64,000 nt of DNA. Origin: Halostagnicola larsenii XH-48 (GTDB lineage: Archaea > Halobacteriota > Halobacteria > Halobacteriales > Natrialbaceae). Under the pieces are notes generated by a model. That model made no database searches and was not told where the DNA came from. It saw nothing but the letters and a program-made list of their open reading frames with translations. Of the stretch, positions 17,969 through 24,413 are shown in pieces. Each line of letters opens with the position of its first letter. Within the stretch, counting starts at the first letter, position 1. Location: contig NZ_CP007055.1 of the NCBI RefSeq assembly GCF_000517625.1, forward strand, positions 1,116,001-1,180,000. Direction: 5' to 3'. The translations under genes and the position numbers were made by a program.

Positions 17969-18589
17969 TTACGTTTCGAAATTCTGGAGGACTTGATTTC
18001 GGACCGATTCTGCAAACCCTTCCGGATCGGTGACCGGGTCCGGGTGACCGTCGTCGGTCTCGTCGTAGTGTCTGTCGTGCTTTCGATCGCTTCTCGCTTT
18101 CCTATCGCGTTTTTTGTCGTCGGTTTTCTTTCCGCGGTGTTCCTGGTCGTGGCGTTCCTTGCCGTGTTTTTTGTCGCCTTTTTTCTTCTCGTGACGTTCC
18201 GTGTCGTCCGTTTTCTTGCTGTGGTGTCTCTTGTCGTCGGTTTTCTTACCGTGGCGGTCCTTTTCGTGGTGGTCCTTATCGCGTTCGTCCTTACTGTGGT
18301 GTTTCTCGTCGTGGTGTTCCTTACCGTGGTGCTTTCCATCGCCTTTCTTCGTATCGTCGTGTTTTTTATTACCCTTCTTCTCGTCGTAGTGCTTCGTCTC
18401 GCCTTTCTTCCCGCCGTGTTTTTCGTCGTCTTTTGTCTTTCCGTGGTGTTCCTTGCCGCCTTTCTTCTTGCCGTCGTGTTCCGATTGTTCGCCCGCAGAG
18501 GCAATTCCTGTTAGTCCGACTGTTCCGATACCGGCTACTGCGGCGGTCCGAAGAACGTCGCGGCGATGTTTGTTGCTATTGTCTCTCAT
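17969..18589 (-). CDS. Tat-exported Lys/His/Asp-rich low-complexity protein
   Basis: The 206-residue product has a Tat signal: R-R-D-V-L-R-T-A at about residues 9-16, a hydrophobic stretch to A-S-A-G, with likely cleavage near residue 33. The next 135 residues are almost entirely Lys, His, Asp, Glu and Gly with some Arg and Thr, full of H-H, K-K-G, D-K-H and K-K-T-D-D units. The last 45 residues (D-P-V-T-D-P-E-G-F-A-E-S-V-R-N-Q-V) look folded. Metal chelation or binding of surface polyanion is plausible from composition only. No homologous family is recognised. ATG 18589 starts at the Tat region; an upstream ATG seven codons earlier is possible. Confidence 0.8.
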   Translation of the reverse strand: MRDNSNKHRRDVLRTAAVAGIGTVGLTGIASAGEQSEHDGKKKGGKEHHGKTKDDEKHGGKKGETKHYDEKKGNKKHDDTKKGDGKHHGKEHHDEKHHSKDERDKDHHEKDRHGKKTDDKRHHSKKTDDTERHEKKKGDKKHGKERHDQEHRGKKTDDKKRDRKARSDRKHDRHYDETDDGHPDPVTDPEGFAESVRNQVLQNFET

Positions 18590-18986
18590 AGTGGATCGGG
18601 TCAGACCCACCGGTTCGTTCTGTAGAAACGGCTATGAAGGACGTAACTAGTTACACGAAGAAACCACAGTTATGGCGGTAATTCTGCGGAACGTAATGTT
18701 GAATATGTATTATTAAAAAGGACACAATACAGCCACTTGTGCGAAATAAACGCGAACAAGCAGCTATTACTCGCTCGCTGTTCGTCTCACACATCCCGTC
18801 GAACTCAAGCCTTGCAGCGATTTCTCCAGCAGTGACATTGAAAACAGCGGCGCAGATGATTGATTTGTTGTTATTCAGTATTTAGCGAATTTCTGTATTT
18901 ATCTAATAACTAAATCGGAATATTTCTGCAATTACTCCGGAAGAAAAAGACTATATAGTAGTCATTTCTTCACCCAGGTGTAGCGT
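18590..18986. other. 397-base AT-rich divergent intergenic region with palindromes
   Basis: No gene is visible. The region holds the divergent promoters of the Lys/His-rich protein and the winged-helix membrane protein. GTAACTAGTTAC at 18643-18654 is a perfect 12-base palindrome 54 bases upstream of the minus-strand start. For the plus-strand gene, a TATA box ctatatag (18951-18958) lies inside the inverted repeat GACTA/TAGTC (18949-18963), about 30 bases before the ATG, consistent with a leaderless mRNA and overlapping operator. Confidence 0.6.
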
Positions 18987-19646
18987 ATGTCCATCGAAAC
19001 TGCCAATCCGTCTCACCGGTCGGACGAACCCGCAGATAGCCCACCATCTCCGGAATCGGGCGGGTTCTCGAGCGATATGATCTTTCATATCCTCCAGACC
19101 AGTCGTCGACGGGAGACGATTAGATACCTGTTAGACGCCGATGGTCCCGTCAAAATGCGCGACGTCGCCGAGCACGTCGCCGCGGTCGAACACGATACGA
19201 CCGTCGCAAACCTCGACTCGACCCAGCGCCAGCGCGTGTATATCCCGCTGTATCAATCTCACCTCCCGACGCTGGACGAAGAGAGCGTCATCGACTACAA
19301 CAAAAGCCGGGGAATCGTACACCCGACGGACAACCTCGAGGTGTTTCGTCCGCATCTCGAGATCCGAAGCGATGATCGTTCTGGCAGTCAGTTCGACGAG
19401 GAACAATCGTTGCAGACGGACGAAAACCCCATGCCCGTCCTGATTGCGACGATTGCAAACGTGCTCGTCGCGTCGATCATCGGCGGGTACGCTGCGATGA
19501 CCGCGACGAACGTGGCGGTCTTTTTGCTCTCAATACTCGGCGTCGTGATAGTTGCGGGGACGGCGCTGTGGACGGCGACCCAGAGTGGCTCTCGCGTGCT
19601 GGGAGCTATTGGCCATCTCTTTCGGAGGAGGAAACAGGGCAGCTAG
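18987..19646 (+). CDS. haloarchaeal winged-helix protein with C-terminal membrane helices (DUF7344-like)
   Basis: The 219-residue protein begins with a disordered Ser/Pro-rich 25 residues, then a winged-helix domain (F-H-I-L-Q-T-S-R-R-R-E-T-I-R-Y-L-L through V-Y-I-P-L-Y-Q-S-H-L-P-T-L and D-Y-N-K-S-R-G-I-V, residues about 32-115) typical of haloarchaeal DUF7344-type regulators. Two hydrophobic helices follow (about residues 148-200) and a basic tail. It would be a membrane-tethered DNA-binding protein. The target and signal are unknown. The start is supported by a TATA box about 30 bases upstream. Confidence 0.8.
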   Translation: MSIETANPSHRSDEPADSPPSPESGGFSSDMIFHILQTSRRRETIRYLLDADGPVKMRDVAEHVAAVEHDTTVANLDSTQRQRVYIPLYQSHLPTLDEESVIDYNKSRGIVHPTDNLEVFRPHLEIRSDDRSGSQFDEEQSLQTDENPMPVLIATIANVLVASIIGGYAAMTATNVAVFLLSILGVVIVAGTALWTATQSGSRVLGAIGHLFRRRKQGS

Positions 19647-19750
19647 GGCGGAACGATCGATCCTATAGATCGATCATCAGCGACAGAATCAGGACAGGTT
19701 ATCTGGCGGGCAGATGGGTTCGTTGGACACGACCGACGTTCGAAGCGCTT

Positions 19751-20602
19751 TCAAAACGTCGCCGTTCCGTCGTCGGTAATGACGCTCTCGAGCAACGAGA
19801 TTGGCGTCGCGTCGTAGGCCGGGTTTTTGACAGCAAAGCCCTCTGCGGGTTCGAGTAATACCTCGCTACCGGATCGAAACTCGTTTTCGAATACGAACCC
19901 CTCGGTGATGAGCTTCGCCGCCGAGCCGAGCACGGTCACGGGAACGTCGAGCTGGTCGGCGGTAGCAACGATCGGAAGCGTACCGACGCGGTTGTACAGC
20001 GTTTCGTCGACGATGCAGTCCATTCCGATGACGACGCGGTCACAGTCCTCGAGATAGACGCCGTTGGCGCTGTCGGTGATCAGCGTCGGGTCGACGTTCT
20101 CGAACGTCGAGAGTTCTCTGACGGTTTTTCGCCCGATGTATCTCGGCCGTGCTTCGGTCACGTAGACGTCGATCTGTTTGCCCGCATCCGAGGCGATTTC
20201 GAGCGCCTCGAGAACCGTCGAGGAGTAATCGTGAGTTAACAGGGTGTCGCCGTCACGGAGCACGTCGACGGCGTTTTCCGCGGCTCGGCGCTTGGCGGAT
20301 TCGATCCGAGCGATGACCGCCTGGATGTGCGTCTCCGTAGCCGTCTTCGCCGCCTCGACGGTTTCAGGATCTTCAGCAGTTACCTCACTGTTGACCGTCC
20401 GAACCGCGTTTTGCAGTGACGCGTGCGATGGATTCGCTCGCCGGAGCACATTTCCGTTCTGCTCTAACGCACGGAGATACTCCTCGACGGTCGCGTACTC
20501 GCGGTCGAGCAAGTCTCTGAGCGCGCGCGTCGCGTTGATGGCCACCACCGAGGAACTGTGTGTTTGCATCTCCCTGATTTCCTCGGCCGTCTCGTCGATC
20601 AT
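19751..20602 (-). CDS. eIF-2B alpha/beta/delta-like protein (IF-2B sugar-phosphate isomerase superfamily)
   Basis: The 283-residue protein shows the IF-2B fold: an N-terminal helical part (residues 1-105) and a Rossmann-like C-terminal part with D-T-L-L-T-H-D-Y-S-S-T-V, V-V-I-G-M-D-C-I-V-D-E and the conserved Y-N-R-V-G-T. Members include methylthioribose-1-phosphate isomerase and ribose-1,5-bisphosphate isomerase. It is shorter than archaeal ribose-1,5-bisphosphate isomerase (about 325 residues), so the activity is left open. The ATG at 20602 is preferred over a GTG four codons upstream. It is divergent from the Mrp ATPase gene. Confidence 0.8.
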   Translation of the reverse strand: MIDETAEEIREMQTHSSSVVAINATRALRDLLDREYATVEEYLRALEQNGNVLRRANPSHASLQNAVRTVNSEVTAEDPETVEAAKTATETHIQAVIARIESAKRRAAENAVDVLRDGDTLLTHDYSSTVLEALEIASDAGKQIDVYVTEARPRYIGRKTVRELSTFENVDPTLITDSANGVYLEDCDRVVIGMDCIVDETLYNRVGTLPIVATADQLDVPVTVLGSAAKLITEGFVFENEFRSGSEVLLEPAEGFAVKNPAYDATPISLLESVITDDGTATF

Positions 20603-20764
20603 ATTCGTCACCACAGCCGTGAGCGCAAAAGGTGTTCCGGGAACCCGACGCAGAGAGCGCCAGATCTATTCGAACCCATTGATATTCGAACTAATTATGC
20701 GCTCGAGAGGCGCCACAAATGGAGTAACACAACCCTTTTTCGATCACGGGGCGGACGTACGGAC

Positions 20765-21838
20765 ATGGATGAAGCCGCCGTTCGCGAACGTCTCCGATCG
20801 GTCGAGGACCCCGATCTCGGAGACGATATCGTCTCACTCGGGCTGATCAACGACCTCACCGTCGAGGACGACGAGGTGACGATCGACCTCGCCCTCGGAG
20901 CACCGTACTCGCCGTCGGAGACGGCTATCGCCGGGGACGTTCGGACCGTCCTCGAGGCCGACGGACTCGAGGTCGATCTCTCCGCGAGCATTCCGGATCG
21001 GGACGACCTCACCACCGACGAACAGGTCCTCCCGAACGTCAAAAACGTCATCGCCGTCGCGTCCGGGAAGGGCGGAGTCGGCAAATCGACGATGGCCGTC
21101 AACCTCGCCGCCGGGCTCTCACAACAGGGCGCGCGCGTCGGCCTCTTCGACGCCGACGTCTACGGGCCGAACGTTCCGCGGATGGTCGACGCCGACGAGC
21201 CGCCGATGGCGACCGAGGACGAAACGCTCGTTCCGCCCGAGAAGTTCGGCGTGAAACTGATGAGCATGGCGTTTCTGACCGGCGAAGGCGATCCCGTCAT
21301 CTGGCGCGGTCCGATGGTCCACAAGGTCATCACGCAACTTACCGAGGACGTCGAGTGGGGTCACCTCGATTACCTCGTCATCGACCTGCCGCCGGGAACC
21401 GGCGACACCCAGTTAACCATGCTCCAGACGATGCCCGTCACGGGCGCGGTCATCGTGACGACGCCGCAGGACGTCGCGCTCGACGACGCCCGGAAGGGAC
21501 TCGAGATGTTCGCAAAGCACGACACCGTCGTGCTGGGAATCGCCGAGAACATGTCGACGTTCGCGTGTCCCGACTGTGGCGGCGAACACGACATCTTCGG
21601 CTCGGGCGGCGGCGAGGAGTTCGCTTCCACCCACGATATGCCGTTCCTGGGTTCGGTGCCGCTCGATCCAACCGTCCGCGAGGGCGGCGACGAAGGCGCG
21701 CCGGTCGTGCTCGACGAGGACAACGACACCGGCGAGGCCTTTCGCGAAATCAGCGAAAACGTCTCGAACAACGTCGGCATCGTCCACCGACGAGCGATAC
21801 CCAACAGCACCGAGACGCCGGCACCCGCAGACGAATGA
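20765..21838 (+). CDS. Mrp/Nbp35-family ATP-binding Fe-S carrier protein
   Basis: The 357-residue protein has an N-terminal MIP18/DUF59-like domain (residues 1-85; E-D-P-D-L-G-D-D-I-V-S-L-G-L), a P-loop S-G-K-G-G-V-G-K-S-T at residues 100-109, D-A-D-V-Y-G-P-N-V-P, and a C-terminal C-P-D-C-G-G pair for Fe-S binding. Mrp/ApbC proteins assemble and transfer Fe-S clusters in the cytoplasm. The ATG at 20765 lies just before the DUF59 domain. It overlaps the next small gene by ATGA, so the two are cotranslated. Confidence 0.92.
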   Translation: MDEAAVRERLRSVEDPDLGDDIVSLGLINDLTVEDDEVTIDLALGAPYSPSETAIAGDVRTVLEADGLEVDLSASIPDRDDLTTDEQVLPNVKNVIAVASGKGGVGKSTMAVNLAAGLSQQGARVGLFDADVYGPNVPRMVDADEPPMATEDETLVPPEKFGVKLMSMAFLTGEGDPVIWRGPMVHKVITQLTEDVEWGHLDYLVIDLPPGTGDTQLTMLQTMPVTGAVIVTTPQDVALDDARKGLEMFAKHDTVVLGIAENMSTFACPDCGGEHDIFGSGGGEEFASTHDMPFLGSVPLDPTVREGGDEGAPVVLDEDNDTGEAFREISENVSNNVGIVHRRAIPNSTETPAPADE

Positions 21839-22113
21839 CCGACTCCGAGGAGGTAGATCCCGCAGACGGTGGCTCACAACGGTCAAGTGCTTCCGACGAC
21901 CGCACGTTCGAACCCGATCCCGAGCGGGTCGAGCGGTTGCGCGCAATCGCAGACGACGTTCGCGGCGACTCGAGCGAGCGCAAGCAACTCGCGAGCATCC
22001 TCTACCGGACCAGCGACCTCTACGACGCCGACGAGGAGACGAGCCCCGAAGAGATCGTTCGAAACGTCAAGTTCATCCTCGAGGTTACCGAACGCGGCGG
22101 TCTCGATCGGTAG
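21835..22113 (+). CDS. small conserved haloarchaeal acidic protein
   Basis: A 92-residue acidic protein with a disordered first third and a helical remainder (P-E-R-V-E-R-L-R-A-I-A-D-D-V, then K-Q-L-A-S-I-L-Y-R-T-S-D-L-Y and I-V-R-N-V-K-F-I-L-E-V-T). Its ATG overlaps the mrp stop codon (ATGA, 21835-21838), strong support for a real gene. No family is recognised; its coupling to Mrp suggests a role with it, but that is guesswork. Confidence 0.72.
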   Translation: MTDSEEVDPADGGSQRSSASDDRTFEPDPERVERLRAIADDVRGDSSERKQLASILYRTSDLYDADEETSPEEIVRNVKFILEVTERGGLDR

Positions 22114-22209
22114 ATCGATTTCGGGCTGGCCCGATTCGTCGCCGTAGTTCGGCTCCTCCTTCACACCACAGACGCGGCGTTTTTGTTCCCACGGCGCGAG
22201 AGGCTCGCT

Positions 22210-22857
22210 GTGGACGCGAACCAACACTCTCGAGCGAACCCCTTCGGCATGGACGAGGCGTGTCGCAACTGTCCGGCGCTCTGTGAAACGCGAACGCAGG
22301 TCGTCCACGGCTACGGGGACGTGGGAGCGGACTTCCTGTTCGTCGGCGAGCGTCCGAGTTCGGAATCCGACGACGCGGGCGTCCCCTTCGTCGCTCCCGA
22401 CGCGGACGAGGGGGCAGCCAGCGGCGGCGTCCGACGGATTCTCGAGCGCCTCGGTCTTTGTGATATGACATCGCCTCGAGCCGACCCCGAACTGGTCGAC
22501 GTGTACCTGACCAATCTCACCCGGTGTCGCGATCCGGACCGTCGGCCGACCGAGGAGGAGGTCAGAAACTGCGAGCCGTATCTCGAGGCCGAAATCCGGA
22601 TGATCAACCCCGAAATAATCGTCCCGGTGGGCGAGCGCGCACTGGAAGAAATCGCTGTCGAGTACACGCGCACGCCCGCCGAGGAACTCGACCTCGAGGA
22701 GGCACACGGCGAGCGCATCCGCGGGCGCGGGTTCGAACTCGTGCCGATGATTGCGCCGGACGACCAGACCGACGCCCAAACCCAGGCGTGGGTCGAGGCG
22801 TTCGCCGAGCTACTGGCGACTGATTATCGGCAAACGAAGGGGCGACAGGGCCGTTAA
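22210..22857 (+). CDS. uracil-DNA glycosylase superfamily protein (family 4-like, Fe-S)
   Basis: The 215-residue protein fits the family 4 uracil-DNA glycosylase pattern: C-R-N-C near residues 18-21, F-L-F-V-G-E-R-P near residues 43-50, then C-R-D-P and N-C-E-P (the other two cluster cysteines), and I-V-P-V-G-E-R-A-L. Family members excise uracil from DNA. The usual C-terminal H-P-S loop is not seen; the corresponding stretch reads V-P-M-I-A-P-D-D, so activity or specificity may differ. I chose GTG 22210 because residues V-D-A-N-Q-H-S-R-A-N-P-F-G precede the first Cys motif as in relatives I remember; ATG 22249 is the alternative. Confidence 0.78.
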   Translation: MDANQHSRANPFGMDEACRNCPALCETRTQVVHGYGDVGADFLFVGERPSSESDDAGVPFVAPDADEGAASGGVRRILERLGLCDMTSPRADPELVDVYLTNLTRCRDPDRRPTEEEVRNCEPYLEAEIRMINPEIIVPVGERALEEIAVEYTRTPAEELDLEEAHGERIRGRGFELVPMIAPDDQTDAQTQAWVEAFAELLATDYRQTKGRQGR

Positions 22858-22907
22858 CCAGTTTTCTTCGGATTGAGTGGGCGTCGAGGTGTGAGATACC
22901 CTCCGAA

Positions 22908-23126
22908 CTACCAGTACGGATTCGCCAGCCACCGCCTCGAGCGCGATCCGAGCGCGACGAGACTGCCAACGACGACGGCGACGAGTACGATCGATCCGAT
23001 CGTCGGCGCGAGTAGCGTTTCGGCGGTCTGGAGCGCGAAGCTGTCCACGAAACTGGCGATTCCGAGGGCGGCGAGCACGCCGATCACGAACAGTCCGAGT
23101 ACCGCGCTCTGGGTTCGATAGTCCAT
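22908..23126 (-). CDS. small two-helix membrane protein
   Basis: A 72-residue protein with two hydrophobic helices (about residues 7-27 and 39-60) joined by a short loop and ending in an Arg-rich, Trp-containing tail. Haloarchaea carry many such conserved small membrane proteins of unknown function. It lies between the UDG and the 23272 gene, on the opposite strand. Confidence 0.7.
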   Translation of the reverse strand: MDYRTQSAVLGLFVIGVLAALGIASFVDSFALQTAETLLAPTIGSIVLVAVVVGSLVALGSRSRRWLANPYW

Positions 23127-23271
23127 ACGGGGTGTATTCGGTTGGTCAACTATAATTCGTCGGGCGGTTTGGCCATCCGTCTGCCGGTTCGGCTATCTGT
23201 CTGCTTGCTCGCCGACGCTCGAGGACCCGCGAAGCACTGCCTTCAAGGCTCGTCGGAGCCGACGAACACCT

Positions 23272-24036
23272 ATGATCGTCGTCGTCCCGGTCGACCCACC
23301 TCGAGACGGACTGGCACTCGCGTCGCTCGCCGAACGGACGCCGCTTTCGGAGCCCGAAGCGAGGCGACTCTACGAGGCGACGACGGCCGACGTGCTCCAG
23401 ACCGTCGCGGCAAGCGGCGGCGACCTGCTCGTGAACTACCGGGACGAAGACACGCTACCAGCGGAGTTCGACGGCGGCGATCCGGAAGCCGAAGTCCGAT
23501 CGCTCGTCGACGACGCGCTCACGGAAGAAAGCGCAGACAGCGCTCGGGTCGAACGACAGGTCGGCTCCACCCGGTCGGCTCGAGTCGGCAACACGGTCAC
23601 GCACCTGCTCGAGCGCGAGGAGACGGCGAGCGTGGGCGTGCTCGAACCCACCGCCCCGCTCGTCGGGCGAACCGAAATCGACGGTGCGGCGATGTCGATC
23701 CGCCGCCACGACGTCGTGCTCGGGCCGTCCTCGATCGGACGAACGTATTTCGCCGCGTTCTCCGACTCGGTCGACTTCACCGATGCGTACGCCGTTCCCG
23801 AACTGTCGACGCTCGCGACTCGAGCGGCCGACGCCGGACTCGACACCGGTTTCGCGGCGATGTTCCCGACCGTCGCAACCGAGGCGGGGCTCTGTGCGAC
23901 GGTCGCGACGCTCGAGGCCCAGCGGGCCGCGGGGAAGGTTCGAGCGCTCGAGACCGCGAACGCGGTCGCGGAGTTGGGGCTCAGGGTTGGGGAAGACGAA
24001 CGACTCGAGCGCCGAGAGACCGACAACGCTTTTTAA
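23272..24036 (+). CDS. conserved protein resembling DUF2064/CofC-type nucleotidyltransferases
   Basis: The 254-residue protein starts M-I-V-V-V-P-V-D-P-P-R like a CofC/DUF2064-type transferase (glycosyltransferase-A fold). It also has L-L-V-N-Y-R, V-G-V-L-E-P-T-A-P-L-V-G and D-V-V-L-G-P-S-S-I-G-R-T-Y-F, where relatives have the D-x-V-x-G-P and G-Y-Y segments. The classic P-V-K metal and nucleotide residues are only partly visible, so activity is uncertain. The last helices (G-L-C-A-T-V-A-T-L-E-A-Q) look structural. The tRNA-Ser gene follows, its promoter overlapping this gene's 3' end. Confidence 0.65.
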   Translation: MIVVVPVDPPRDGLALASLAERTPLSEPEARRLYEATTADVLQTVAASGGDLLVNYRDEDTLPAEFDGGDPEAEVRSLVDDALTEESADSARVERQVGSTRSARVGNTVTHLLEREETASVGVLEPTAPLVGRTEIDGAAMSIRRHDVVLGPSSIGRTYFAAFSDSVDFTDAYAVPELSTLATRAADAGLDTGFAAMFPTVATEAGLCATVATLEAQRAAGKVRALETANAVAELGLRVGEDERLERRETDNAF

Positions 24037-24059
24037 CCCGATGCGGAAAAGGGAGACGA

Positions 24060-24141
24060 GGTGGGGTGGCAGAGCGGCCTATTGCGCCTGCCTTGAAAGC
24101 AGGTGGCGTCAGCCTCTTGGGTTCAAATCCCAACCCCACCG
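24060..24141 (+). tRNA. tRNA-Ser (TGA)
   Basis: The class II cloverleaf folds fully: acceptor GGTGGGG (24060-24066) with CCCCACC (24134-24140) and discriminator G; three-pair D stem GCA/TGC; anticodon stem CCTGC/GCAGG with loop CTTGAAA, giving anticodon TGA; a long variable arm beginning T-GGC and ending GCC-TC; and T stem TTGGG/CCCAA with loop TTCAAAT. The discriminator G and the long variable arm are serine identity features. The 3' CCA is not encoded. Confidence 0.95.
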
Positions 24142-24237
24142 TTGCTGTCGCAAACAATTTCGTGAGCGACAGCGAGGAAAGTTGGATTTGAATTATACCG
24201 AGGTTCTGCGAACGAAGCGAGCAGGTTCTCGGGAGTA

Positions 24238-24257
24238 GTTCAAATCCCAACCTACCG
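24238..24257 (+). repeat. displaced copy of the tRNA-Ser 3' end
   Basis: GTTCAAATCCCAACC at 24238-24252 repeats 15 bases of the tRNA-Ser T arm (24121-24135) exactly, and it ends with TACCG, close to the tRNA's own CACCG. It begins 97 bases after the tRNA end. A partial inverted copy, GTTGGATTTGAA, is at 24181-24192. tRNA 3' ends are the usual attachment sites of archaeal integrative elements, so this may be an old attachment scar; the interval holds no gene. Confidence 0.6.
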
Positions 24258-24413
24258 TTTTTTCACTAACCGATGGAAATCGCACCGAGAAGGGTATGAT
24301 TTCTGCGTCCTGCTCTATACAAGACACATACTTTGTCCCAAAATGTCGGTTATTTTGAGGAGTCTACATCGGTAACGTAAGCGCTTATAGGCTCACGACG
24401 ATAAGCGGAGTAA

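Noticed and set aside
17993-18514. 173-codon Val/Phe-rich frame on the plus strand, looking like a membrane protein
   Set aside because: It is the complement of the Lys/His/Asp-rich repeat gene; complementary codons of Lys, His and Asp give Phe, Val and Leu, so the hydrophobicity is an artefact.
24061-24130. Protein frames reading through tRNA-Ser
   Set aside because: A complete class II tRNA fold with anticodon TGA explains the sequence.
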